NCBI GenBank assembly: GCA_027627225.1
Contig: CM051024.1
Location: forward strand, 48,766,547-48,830,546
Length of the DNA stretch: 64,000 bases
Source: Congeria kusceri
Lineage: Eukaryota; Mollusca; Bivalvia; Myida; Dreissenidae
Reading direction: 5' to 3'
The notes beneath the pieces are model-generated. The model worked only from the letters and a program-made list of their open reading frames with translations, had not been told where the DNA came from and searched no databases. Made by a program: the position numbers and the translations under genes. This document shows positions 10,886 to 22,186 of the stretch, in pieces (positions within the stretch are counted from its first letter, which is position 1; every line of letters begins with the position of its first letter).

Positions 10886-12520
10886 ATGCTGGGATGTAAG
10901 CCCTCTTTGATCCATGAAAAAAAGCAAGAGCACAAAATTAACCCAGCTGACTCAGGGAAATAAAGGTAAAGGCATACATTCTCTCTAATCCTGGGATTCC
11001 ATTACAGAGGCCTTCTGGCCAGGTAATTTATTGGTTTGTCTGCAGAATCAGAAAGCATTAGAGCTAGCAGATGCCTTCATTTTGAAAAACATACTTCCGC
11101 ATGTTTGCCAACTGTATCTACATTAATTGCTATGTTTATAGAAAAACATAAGTGGTATCTTTGCTGTGGTACAGAACTGTAACATAGCTGGAATAGTTCA
11201 GCAACCAGTCAGTGGAAATGCTTAGGCAACTAGTCTGATAAACGTGTCAGAAAAGGGAGGGAGAAATCTCATGCATGGAGAGTGATGGCAATTTCATTGA
11301 CAGTTCTGCCCACAGTTTACAGTAGCTTTGACATTTGTAATCAGTTTAAATTCAGAATCATTAATCTCTATAGAAACTGAAATAATCCAGGGTCTTTCAA
11401 ACTTCCTAAAATGGGAGTTAGAATGTTGGACAAGGCTCTCATTTTAAGGCCTTTGCATTTGTGAAAACAAAAATTCAGCCATTGAGGAGGATGTCACATT
11501 TCTGTCGAATATTTGTAGGGAACTTTATGGCAAGTCACATGCTTCAGATTAAACTTTTTTTTATGTGTTCGGAGTCATACAGTTACAGTTGAGCTACAAG
11601 AAATTATAATTGAATAATGGAACATCCACACCATATACACTGCTTATATATTAACAGGTGTGCGCTTTGCTAAACTTCCTGTACTTATAAAACACTTCTT
11701 CATAGCTCAATTGCATTTTGTAAATGCATTCATAATATTTAAATTGTATATATTGATTGATTACTTGTTTCTAAATTAAAATGAATATGAAAGTTAGGTA
11801 AACAGTACTTTGGAGAATATACCATAACTAGAATGCATAGAATTCTTCAATAAAAATGTGTGCATCAATAAATTTGATATTAACTTTGGAATATAGGAAT
11901 ATATGGTTTTGTCATTGCCGATGTTTTAATGAACAGGGTTTTACATCAATGTTAAATGTTAGGGGTTCACAGTACTCAGGTGGTTGATATTTAGGGGTCC
12001 TCTAAATAAAAGTGGGTTTCCCATTCATATGTTTTGTCGGCATTTGTATCAGCATTTAGAATGTTTTTTATCGATAAGATAGATTGAAGGCATTATAAAA
12101 TAATGTTAATAATTTTATAAATTACATCTATGAAATAATTAAAATTAACACTGAATTGTATCAACACATCAGAAAAATCACGCATCCAATGGGATGCAAG
12201 TTTAAAAATAGGAGGGGTCCTAACTCACAATTTAGGGGTATTTGAAGCAGAAAATTGAGTCCGGTAAATCCCTAAATGAAGTTAAAACATTTGAAGGCAT
12301 TTCTTAAAAATATGAATATCTGTGAATAAGTCCCTATAACTTACATTAAGGTTAAATGGGTTTATGGCATATATGCGCACGGTCTGTTATTGATGATACA
12401 CTTGTGGTTAATTCGTTTCTAATAAACCAATCCCAAAATACCAGCAAAGCACATTTTTATGGAGAAATACATTCTAAATGCTTTTGTACCCCAGTCAGTT
12501 AGCATCACGTTTTCGTCGCC
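10886..12520. other. Non-coding stretch without recognisable features
   Basis: No exon-like, repeat or RNA gene signal was recognised. Frames are short and A+T-driven. Confidence 0.3.
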
Positions 12521-12529
12521 TTGTTTTAA

Positions 12530-12960
12530 TTAGGTACGTTGCGCAACATGGCAGGTACGTAGTTCAACATGGCTGTAATGCGCCTCGACGTGGCACAAGT
12601 TAGCAGTTTCGTAGTTCGACTTGTATGACAAATCTAAATGTTGAACATGTTCAAAATAATGCTACGTTATACCACAACATACTTATACGTTGTGGTACAT
12701 GTGGCACAACCTAGAAAAACGCGGCCTTTTACGTAGCACAAAGTGAACAGAACGAGAGAAGTGACGATTGCTACGTTATGTGCGTTATTCGCTATGATAC
12801 ACCACGCATCACACTTGTTATTGTAACACTTATGTAGTGCGTTCTTCCAAGCAACGCTGCATAAGGACACACGGTACATTGTCAAATGTAATGGTATGTA
12901 GTACAACGAGGTGCAGCGTTGTAAACATTGATGCAGAACATGAGTGTCAAATACGTACTA
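12530..12960. other. CpG-richer block with repeated acgt motifs
   Basis: The block is visibly richer in CpG and in the motifs tacgta, tacgtt and acgtag than the A+T-rich sequence on either side. It includes a short inverted repeat (taccacaac/gttgtggta, about 12671-12698). A 79-codon minus-strand frame (12667-12906) has no recognisable domain. It could be a relic of a mobile element or a small unmethylated island. Confidence 0.35.
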
Positions 12961-13333
12961 AAACAGCATGTTATAACGTGATACTTTGACTGGGCCATTA
13001 AACTTAGAAGTGAATTTATACATTAGATGTCCTGATTTTGATTATATTTTCTATTATCTTTATGATTTGTGAAGGCAGCAGCATTGGCAGTACATGCCTA
13101 TTTATGATAGTGGTTTCCCATATAGCTGTTATGTCTTGCAGAATATTTTATTATCTATTTAAAGCAGTGTAATGTAGATCATTATAACCTGTTGGACATG
13201 CACAATAAATTATTGAAAGTTCATGTAGTCTGATGACATTTAAATAAAGTCTATAGCCCTCTCTTTTGGGGGTTATTTTATGGTTTATCAAATATATCAT
13301 TCACACTATATGTTTAAAAATGATGATTTCGCC

Positions 13334-13615
13334 GGGCCGGCTAGCTCAGTTGGTAGAGCGCTGGACTACAAATCCGAGGATCGCGGGTTCGATTCCCAGC
13401 CCAGCCACATAACTTGTGTGGGGATTGGTCATGAAATTATTTCTATGGCCACTTTCCCCCTACCTCTGATTCAAGTAGCATAAGTATGTGCACTAAGTAC
13501 TGGTAAACCAGCTTATCCAGGAAAAGTGTGAGTAGGTTAACTGACCGCCGTTATATGACTGAAATACTGTTGAATACGGCGAAAAATCCAACCAAACAAA
13601 CAAACAAACAAAAAT
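13334..13615 (+). mobile_element. tRNA-derived SINE, family 1
   Basis: The head gggccggctagctcagttgg, with an intact A box and a B box at about 13386-13398 (gggttcgattccc), is followed by the same body as copy 8217. There is an internal deletion of roughly 25 bp after attcaagtag, where gggcagttgtcagttacagg is absent. It ends in caaacaaacaaacaaa. The sequence on each side carries aaaatgatgattt (about 13317 and 13612), an apparent target-site duplication of about 13 bp that supports LINE-type retrotransposition. Confidence 0.9.
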
Positions 13616-14384
13616 GATGATTTGGCCCAAATGGTAAAATGTATCATACATTCCTACCACAATACTTTTGATGTTGAACATTAAAAACTTCCATAGCATT
13701 TTAATGCACTTTTAAGGAGGCATATCAATTTAAACATGAGTGCAATTTCATTACTGCCTTACGAAACATGCACACTCAGTGAACCAGAAAAAAGTATTTC
13801 CTATTTGAGGTTACGTTTGTTTGGCGTACTTGTAATTGTGGTTGTATAAAGGTGTGGTATATGTCTTTTCAATTTTGTATTAATATAGGCAATAGCCAAC
13901 CAGAGAATTGTTGTATTGTACAGAAAACCATGGACTTAACACGTCAGAATATGCATGCATTAATTTGCTCAGTAGAATTTGCATATTTAGGTAAGACCGA
14001 TTTTCACTACCACCTACTTGAAATTGTTTAAACATTCTTGGTTGACAAATGGTAGTTGTTGTAAATCAGATAAGGCATAAACATGCTATGTGGTAGTAAA
14101 ACATCAGGTAGATATAATGTTTTTGCAATGATCCGTGATCTGAATTGCTTTTTAACTGTTTCTGCAATGCACTGGCAGGATAAATGATGCTGTCATTTTA
14201 ATAAATGTTGGCAAGCATATTGCGTTTTATCTTCATGCTTGTTTGGATTTGGAATGAAATAAAATTCAGACATTTTGGTTTAAATGGACTTAATGTGAAT
14301 GTGTGTGGTATTATAAACTACAGATGAATTCATTTTTGTTGGTCACCAGCATCATAATTAAAAATAAGTTTCTGGACTGATAAC
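13616..14384. other. Non-coding spacer
   Basis: No supported feature was seen between the SINE and the A+T-rich microsatellite. Confidence 0.3.
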
Positions 14385-14600
14385 AAAAATAAATTTAAAA
14401 AAATGAAAAAAAGATAGGAGTAATAATAATATTAAGAATAACAATAACAAAAATAAAAAAAAGTAATTAAAATAAGAAGAATAACCGTAATAATAACAAA
14501 TAAAGTATTTAATAATTCTAATAATAATAATAACGGCAATTATAATTAATAAAGCAATTTTAATTAATAGTATTTAATTTACTTATATAATAATAAAACT
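14385..14600. repeat. AAT/AAC-rich low-complexity tract
   Basis: About 215 bp of imperfect aataat, aacaat and aaataa microsatellite. It is diverged and purine-biased on this strand. Confidence 0.7.
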
Positions 14601-15158
14601 TATAACTTGAAGACAGTGTAGACGTGTAACGTATGAGTTACAGTAACAAGTGACTGTTTGAAGGCTATTTGATACAAGGGCAGTGATAAACAGTGTTGAA
14701 CCTTGGGTAGAGGGAAGTGTCAAAGATTTAAAAGTAGTGGTGCTTAAAACTGGAATGTTGAAGGAAGGTATGTCTAAGTGGCTGGCTCATCTAAAGTGAA
14801 TTCTCTGTTGGAATCAGTTCAAGTCGTTTTTTGAAACTTGATTTACAGGCTTTGATATTCTTGGTTTCAGCTGTTGAGTGCACCTGTGCATGTGGCTAAA
14901 CATTTTGTGCACAGTTTCTTTTTATCTGGACTGTTTGAATTTTGTTCCTAAAGAGAGAAATATTTTATTCACAGAATCTTTGCTAAGCGAATTTTCTGTA
15001 TTGACATATGGCACAATTATAATTAGTATTAAATTTTTGTGGGGAGTGATTCTTGGAGACTGTACCGTTTGAGGACGTTAATGATACAATAGCTGTTTCG
15101 CAGAATAAAAGTGGTACAAAAATAGTTGGAAAAGGAATAAGTTCCGATATTCAGTATA

Positions 15159-15176
15159 ATGATGGATCCAGAAACC
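15159..15176 (+). CDS. Possible alternative first coding exon of the LIM gene (six codons)
   Basis: ATGATGGATCCAGAAACC is followed directly by a strong donor, GTGAGT (15177-15182). An in-frame stop (taa, 15138-15140) lies just upstream, as expected for a translation start. The donor is phase 0, and so is the acceptor of the first LIM exon at 35910. Joining them would give a short FHL-like isoform of about 299 residues starting with half a LIM domain, the layout I know for short Limpet and FHL proteins. The 5' UTR might extend back toward 14.7 kb. The link is inference from phase and position only, across a 20.7-kb intron. Confidence 0.28.
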
Positions 15177-15461
15177 GTGAGTGTTCTATTTTATTTGTTA
15201 CTTAGATGTATAACATTTTGCATTTAAAATGTGTTATTTGTACATCTTAAATTAAATGATTTGCAAATGTCAGTTTTCTGACACTGTTGAGAACGAATGA
15301 ACAGTTATATGTAATACAGATTATAAAGAAAAACAATGCTTATAATGACATATGTTGGAGTGAATGTTGACCATCTTCTACAGGGGACGTTATGCCCTCA
15401 CGATAATTTTCGGACTGGTGGATATAATCCTTCCCAAAATCCTTCCCAAATTTCTGTTCCA

Positions 15462-15599
15462 TGGAAGTCTCTTCTAAACTTATATCCACGGTAGGCAGAA
15501 AGTGCCGTCCTGGGTTAGCCTGTGGGGACTGCACAGGTTGATGGGAGACGACACTTTACACACATGCATTAAGCCCAGTTTTCCCACTAAACGCCTAAT
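15462..15599 (+). mobile_element. Palindromic hairpin element, copy C, right part
   Basis: The copy retains the central spacer (ggaagtctcttctaaac), the start of the right arm (ggtaggcagaaagtgccgtc), one hairpin, and the outer end acatgcattaagcccagttt...cgccta. The left arm is replaced by unrelated sequence. Confidence 0.75.
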
Positions 15600-15724
15600 A
15601 TATATTTAACTTGAATATTGAATATTGATAGCTAACATATTAACTGTTTTGTGATACTGTTTTAATATAGCGGAGGCAAATATCTTGGTGGTACTACTGA
15701 TGGCAGAGGAAAGTGTGGTACCCC

Positions 15725-15790
15725 ACAGTCTGATCCGGGACGACACTTTACAAACGTGCATTAAGCCCAGTTTTTCTACGATACGCCACA
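15725..15790 (+). mobile_element. Palindromic hairpin element, terminal fragment
   Basis: Only the outer right arm is present: tgatccgggacgacacttta, gtgcattaagcccag and acgatacgccaca. It lies about 125 bp downstream of copy C and may be a separate insertion or a local duplication of its end. Confidence 0.65.
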
Positions 15791-16108
15791 TATATATTTT
15801 TCTGGCATTACATATGTGAGCAATCAATATATTGTATTAAAATCATAAAAAAAAATCTTACAATGATAAAATATAAGATTGCTACTAATTTCAGCTACTA
15901 AAATTTATAAATTTAAAATCGCCACACCTAAGGCATATTAAAATGTCACAAAATAACTGTAATGGCAACAAACAATGTTTAATTTTGCTAAATAGCTTAG
16001 CAGCCAAAAGAGAACAGTATTATATGTTTTTACTAAAGCATTTGTGGTGCAAAATACTTTATTCCTCAGTTAACCAGTTGCGAAAAATGTAGGTGATGAC
16101 TTTAAACT

Positions 16109-16640
16109 GGGGCCCGTATTCACCAATACACTCTTAGTTTAAGAGCAAATAACAGACTTAGACTCAAGAAAGTATACTTCTGCATTTGAGGCGCGTCGTG
16201 GAAAAACCGGTCTTAATTCTTGTGCGTAAAATGTCGTCCCGGATTAGCCTGTGCAGACCGCACAGGCTAATCCAGGACGGCACTTTCCGCTTTTATGGTA
16301 TTTTCTGTTTCAAGTAAGTCTCTTTAAACATAAATCCACTGTAGGGCGGAAAGTGCCGTCCAGGTTTAGCGTGTGCGGACTGCACAGGCTAATCCGGGAC
16401 AACACTTTACGCACATGCATTAAGTCCGGTTTTCCCATGATGCGCCTCATTTAGACTTCTGCATTTGCATATATTCTGGGCATCAATGTTGCTTACAAAT
16501 CGTTCTAAACGAACAATGCTGTAATTAGAGTCGATGGATACCCGGTAAGATTCAAATGTACAACCCTCGTAGAACATAACAGAAGAATATTCTTTATCCT
16601 TAAGTCTTTGGTCTAAAAATGGTTGGTGAATACAGGCCTG
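16109..16640. mobile_element. MITE with GGCCnGTATTCACCAA ends, interrupted by palindromic copy D
   Basis: The left end gggcccgtattcaccaat and the right end ttggtgaatacaggcctg form imperfect inverted repeats. The interior has been opened by palindromic copy D (16189-16454). No coding capacity. The right boundary directly abuts a second, similar MITE. Confidence 0.65.
16189..16454 (+). mobile_element. Palindromic hairpin element, copy D, full length
   Basis: Both outer ends (gaggcgcgtcgtgg / ccatgatgcgcctc) are present, together with two complete inner hairpins (agcctgtgcagaccgcacag and gtgtgcggactgcacaggct) around the spacer gcttttatggtattttctgt...ctttaaacataaatccact. The 13-bp sequence acttctgcatttg occurs directly left (16176-16188) and again just right (16455-16467) of the element. 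Confidence 0.88.
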
Positions 16641-16901
16641 GGGCTGTATTCACAAAGCATCTTAAGTTAAATTTTATCCTTATCCTTAAATTTGGAAATT
16701 TTCTCAACTTTATAATTCCATGAAGAAACAATTCAGCACTAAGTGACACTTAAAAATATTATCATTATGAAAGTGTTATTTGAGGAATATCAACAACATA
16801 TGCATATTTTTATTAAGTAAAGAAATATACTACATTCAAATTTTGCACTTAAGGTAAAATATTAAAAAAATTACTTAAGATACTCTGTGAATACCAGCCC
16901 T
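16640..16901. mobile_element. MITE with GGGCTGGTATTCAC ends
   Basis: The left end ggggctgtattcacaaagca followed by tcttaagtta is matched by the right end ttacttaagatactctgtga followed by ataccagccc in inverted orientation, a 28-30 bp imperfect TIR. The A+T-rich core of about 200 bp has no ORF. Confidence 0.8.
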
Positions 16902-17449
16902 GAATTGTTTGTTTAATGCATGCCGGTGTGCAGGGTTTGGTATGACAGCAACGTGGGCCGACAATTTATTATGTCGCCACTCCAACGGTTTAACTAATTA
17001 TTCAGAAGGAAGGTAGTAACTGTCCTTTCACTTCTCAGTGTGCTTTAATTGCCGAAGCAGACTGTGTACACTGCGTCAGGTATTAAGCGAATATTGTGTC
17101 CGGTATCGCCCGTTATATTTATGTATTATGTTAACGAGCTTGTCTGTCAGCAGTGGTGTTGGTTTTATGTGATTGCCTGCAGTCATGGATGTAATTGATA
17201 CACGTTTCCTTTAAATAAAGACTAGTGCATTGCATTAATTACTGAGAATATAAAAACATAAAATCATAAAATATGTCTTTATTTAATTGATAGATTGTTT
17301 GTGTTTTTACTTGAAACAAAAATATTAATATCGGTTTGAAACATTTTTCATAGTCTTTGGACATGTTCAGTGCATTGTTTGAAATTTCTGTTATGTTTTG
17401 AACTTGCATGATATTCAGATATTTAGAAGTTGCTTCCCTTAGCTCAGAA
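16902..17449. other. Non-coding spacer
   Basis: No gene or repeat recognised. The right part grades into diverged outer units of the 33-bp minisatellite (gcttcccttag motifs). Confidence 0.3.
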
Positions 17450-18118
17450 TACATTATTGAAAACTTGCTTCCCTTAGATTAGGATACAGTATTGAAAAGT
17501 TGCTTCCTATAGATTTATTAAAGTACAGTATTGAAGATTTTTCCCTTAAATTCAAATACAGTATTGAAGGTTTTTCCCTTAAATTCAAGTACAGTATTGA
17601 AGGTTCTTCCCTTAAATTCAAGTACAGTATTGAAGGTTCTTCCCTTAAATTCAAATACAGTATTGAAGGTTCTACCCTTAAATTCAAGTACAGTATTGAA
17701 GGTTCTTCCCTTAAATTCAAGTACAGTATTGAAGGTTCTTCCCTTAAATTCAAATATAGTATTGAAGGTTCTTCCCTTAAATTCAAGTACAGTATTGAAG
17801 GTTCTTCCCTTAAATTCAAATATAGTATTGAAGGTTCTTCCCTTAAATTCAAGTACAGTATTGAAGGTTCTTCCCTTAAATTCAAGTACAGTATTGAAGG
17901 TTCTTCCCTTATATTCAAGTACAGTATTGAAGGTTCTTCCCTTAAATTCAAATACAGTATTGAAGGTTCTTCCCTTAAATTCAAGTACAGTATTGAAGGT
18001 TCTTCCCTTAAATTCAAATATAGTATTGAAAGTTCTTCCCTTAAATTCAAGTACAGTATTGAAGGTTCTTCCCTTAAATTCAAATATAGTATTGAAGAGT
18101 TGTTACCCTTAGATTAAG
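17450..18118. repeat. 33-bp minisatellite, about 18-20 copies
   Basis: The unit ttcttcccttaaattcaagt plus acagtattgaagg is 33 bp, a multiple of three, so several frames stay open on both strands. The plus-strand frame 17500-18117 would repeat YSIEGSSLKFK, and the minus-strand frame 17454-18083 would repeat an 11-residue unit. Central units are almost identical; outer units at both ends are diverged, the usual pattern of unequal exchange. Units ending aagtac and aaatat partly alternate, hinting at a 66-bp dimer. With both strands open and no gene context, the frames are best treated as by-products of the period. Confidence 0.9.
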
Positions 18119-19439
18119 ATATGTTATTGAAATTTTGCTCCCTCTTAATTAAGGTTTAGTACTGAGGATATAATACCCTTTATAATACGGTCATTATTAC
18201 AGCATTGTCAGCTTAAGTGTGAACTTTTCAGCTGAAAAATAAGTCAAGTTATTTCCCATTTGTCTTAAAGTCTTAGGATGAAGAATATTCACGCTGAACA
18301 TGATTTTCGCATCAGACACATGTGTAATATTTTACCACATTTGGCACAAAGTAATTGTATTACAGCATAATTATACATTATATCAACCAAATGTACTATC
18401 CAATATACTGTCAATTTAGACCACAGTAGTGATTATTGTTTCACATGATCCAGTGTTCCTCTAAGATAATATACAGGAAAGTAATATTTCTTCCCATGTG
18501 CACATGAGCATAAAACAGATCTGCCTGGATAGCTTCTTGTTCATAGGAATATTACACCCATGTTTATTGTTGCTGTATAAATACACTTCTGTTTCCAAGG
18601 CAACCACTTTCCATAGGTTTCTTGGATGTAACTGTTGGACATCATAAACCGATGTAATTGCGTGTATGTTTATTGTACCCTCATAGAACATCTTGTGATA
18701 ATACATAGTTGTTTGAATGTCAAAACGATAAGTCCTGTTGGTTGGTTTTCTCTGCTACTAACAGATAGCTCCTTGTGGAACCACAGAATTATGCTAACCT
18801 GGATAGAACTGGCTCCACAGTTTATACTGCTTTAATTTGTCAGAGCAGAAGGTGTTTTATTTTCATTGGAAAACCAACTGTATATTTGGAATTGTCAAAC
18901 TTATAACGTGGAATAAACAAAAAAGTTAACTTTTGTCTTACTGCATTTTGTTAAACAAAATCCACACATTCAAGTCAATAACAGTGCCATTTCATATAAA
19001 TTGTCTTAAAATAATATTCTACTGTTTACAAAACATATTAACTGTCATATTACATGTATAAGTGAAACTTTTCTATATTTTCTTTATTTGAACCCAATTT
19101 TGATGACCAAGTGCTAGCAAGCAAGTGCTTATTTTGATGATTAGATTTGTGGTTCTCTTAAAAAACATTTGGTCACACTACCATCTTGACTACTTAAAGG
19201 GGGTTGCAGGAAAAGCATCGGTCACAGCACTGTGCACCAAAGATGTTAAGGTCTAGAGCTTTCTGGTAGAAAGACCTACTTTGAGGATTTAGCTTGCCTA
19301 ATTATTCCATTCAAGAAGTATTGGTTTATATGTACATGGTTATTTAATTTAATATTTTGGAAAATATTTATATAAAACATTTTTATCTTGATGCGGGTGG
19401 CATATACTGATTGTCCTGTCTGTCCATGATTCCGTCCGT
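18119..19439. other. Non-coding stretch without recognisable features
   Basis: No exon with supporting splice sites or known domain was seen. Short frames here have no recognisable similarity. Confidence 0.3.
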
Positions 19440-19960
19440 ACAAGGTTAACTAGATTTTACCTTTTCGTCTAGCAACAACACTGCTTACTACAGCACTTGG
19501 ATACTTATACAGTTATTGCTTATGACCATTCCCAATCCACCCTTGGTTCATAAACAACACTTACTACAACACTTTACTACTTACACAGTTGTTGCTTATG
19601 ACTATTCCCAATGCACCAATATCATCCAACTTCACTTTGACCTCGACCTTGAACTAATTTGCACTAAGGATAGTTCAAATGGGCTATTTCTTGGTTAACT
19701 AGATTTTACTGTTTCGTCTATCAACACCTCCAATTACTACAACACTTTGATACTTACACAGTGGTTGCTTGTGACCATTCCCAATCCACCCATATTATCC
19801 AACCATACTTTGACCTTGACCTTGATCTAATTTGGAAATTCAAATGGGCTGAGAAATCCAACCCAAGAAATCATTCAAATGGGCTGTCCAGCACCAACGG
19901 GGGGCATGTGTGTTTATCGAACACATCATCTTGTTTTCTGAGCATTGTTACAGAACTGTT
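19440..19960. repeat. Diverged tandem repeat, about three units of a dispersed element
   Basis: The motifs ggttaactagattttac, cgtctancaacanc, ttactacaacactt, tacacagttgttgcttatga and ccattcccaatccacc recur at about 19446, 19550 and 19690-19790, with ttgaccttgaccttgatcta following. This resembles the long tandem-unit repeats elsewhere in the window. Not coding. Confidence 0.55.
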
Positions 19961-21204
19961 ATTATAAATCTTGCAAAACCTGAGGGCTTATATAATATTT
20001 AATAGCTTTTGATTATATATTCCTTGACATTTACCATTTTCTGTACATTGTTAAAGAACTATTTTGCATGTTGTGAAACAGTAGTGAGGCATAATTATTT
20101 TGTTGATGCCAGTTTGCTTAGTACAATTCTTGGAGATATTTTGTTGCATACCTTTCTAATGCCTCAAGTATTTTGCTTGATGCTTAATGCATGAAGGTGT
20201 TGCAAAATGTTGACAAAATTCTGAAATACCATGAAAATAACCGGGATCTATAAACAGACCAAAGAATCTATAACAGTCATGTTTTTTGTGCCATAGAATG
20301 CTAGTCATTTTACAGACTGTATTACTAAACACTATGTGGGTAGAGGTAAATTGGTAGACTGGGTGCAATTAATGAGTGAAAGGTGTAGGGTAAAAGAACA
20401 ATCTGGAAATAATTGGTACCAGCCTATATAATAAGAATTACTTGCTACTGGATAGTACCAGGAGAGTTGTGGGTACCTGGGAATATATCATCTGGTATTC
20501 TTCTTGTATTCTCCTATGGCGGGTGGATCAAACCAGGAACTTGTAAAGTGTACTGCAGTTATCGTGCATTGTGTTGGTGTGTGAATAGTAGCAGAAAGTT
20601 CTTGGTCACTTGGCCGATAGTTTGCAACTGTTTGGGAGATTTTGAGTGAACTTGTTTGTAAGTATTTGGAAACTTAAAGCTTAGTTTTCCTCAGTTCATG
20701 CATGAAAATGATATTTTCATTATTTTTTTTTATTTTCATGTTGTTGTTTTTTTGTGTGTGAACCTTTTTATGTGTATATGTGGAAACATATACCGGTACT
20801 GAAGTTTAAAAAGTATGTGCATGAATATTTTTTTTCTTAATGTTATCTGACTTATAAAGAAAATTTTCAAATTAAGATTTATGATTTTAAATGTGACTGA
20901 AATAGTAATTACAAAAAATGTATTTAGACTACATAGTTTATGAGTGTCTTCAGGACATTTGAAAGTACAACCCTACAACCAGCCAAAACAGCCAATAAAT
21001 AACTATAAAATTGGTGTCAATTGTTTTTTTTTTATTAAGCTGAAAATATATAATTATAAAATAAGTTATTAAAATTGCATTTTGGTTTGAATATACTATA
21101 AAATATGTTACAAATAAGCACATCATTTTGCAAAAGTGCAGACTAGTAATCTGAATAAAACTGAATGTATGCAATGTGAACAAAAACTTGGATCGTTTGT
21201 CCTA
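19961..21204. other. Non-coding, T-rich stretch
   Basis: Nothing recognised. Several poly-T tracts lie around 20720-20850. Confidence 0.3.
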
Positions 21205-21684
21205 GTTTACATTTGGACTAAGATGCATCTACGGCGCCCTGATACCACCCATAACTCCTTTTCTGTGCGGCCTCCTTGAGGAATCCATGCGATTTTCATA
21301 CGATATCCTAAAGATTTACAGGTGCCATAGCTTCTACGATTTTGTTTTACTGAAAGTTATACAAATCGTAAGCCTGTAGTCTGTAAACATATCGTAGATG
21401 GCACCGTACGATGTCCTGTCCGGCGGTCTCAATTCTTGTACGGAGACCGTGCGTCATCCATGCAGAGGCCGTGCAGCTTCCGTGAGGAGATGGTGGGGTG
21501 ACAATGCAGCCGAGCCTTATTTTAGCTTTTGGGTACCGTGCGGTAATCGTGCAGTATCCATGCCATTTCACGGGTATCCTACAGTTTTGGCAATCTAACG
21601 ATACCGTTGCGAGAGCCGTACAGATGCCGCACAATACTATAACCATCATGCGTTTATCGTACAGCACCCGAGGCAAATGTAAAC
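21205..21684. mobile_element. Short TIR element with GTTTACATTTG ends
   Basis: GTTTACATTTG (21205-21215) is an exact inverted match to CAAATGTAAAC (21674-21684). The 480-bp interior is markedly more G+C-rich than its surroundings and holds many diverged short motifs such as gtacngt, tcgta and ccgtgc. Overlapping frames on both strands (for example 21347-21676 minus) reflect base composition. It is best read as a non-autonomous DNA element. Confidence 0.6.
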
Positions 21685-21978
21685 CAGACGTTTGCTCAAT
21701 TCATAAGAACTTTGCTGGGTTGTAAAAAGATCAAGTGTGGATTCTGAATGTAAGAATGTTGGCTGTTACAATTTTATTTTGTAATCAGTAGTATTAAGAA
21801 AACATGAATGTTTTGACGTAACCTTCGAGCATACTTTTGGCTTACATGTCCTCACTTTTCTGTAGAACTGTATACATGAACATGAACTTCAGCAAGGTTA
21901 GGCAAGAAAGAACATGGGGAATCAATTTGTAGCAGCAGAAGCTGAACGTTTGTGAATGAGCAAGGAGCATTGCAATGG

Positions 21979-22046
21979 GTTAGCACAAAACTATGCTAAG
22001 TCTATATAGTTGTATAGTTATATAGCATAGTTTTGCACTGAGCCAT
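21979..22046. repeat. Small inverted repeat (hairpin)
   Basis: gcacaaaactatgcta and tagcatagttttgcac form an almost perfect 16-bp stem around an A+T-rich loop of about 27 bp. Confidence 0.7.
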
Positions 22047-22186
22047 CAACTTGTATACAGAAAGTAAGGAATTGCTGTAGTTCTGCATTAAACCAAGGGA
22101 CTGTTCTGTGGATGACACTTGTGCCTTTGGACTTCAGAGGGCATTCATTGGTGTGCAATGTATACAGTTGTATCATTAAAACCTCA

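Noticed and set aside
17454..18117. Repeat-protein genes of about 200 residues on either strand
   Set aside because: They arise from a 33-bp minisatellite with no stop codons; both strands and more than one frame are open, and there is no promoter, splice or conservation evidence.
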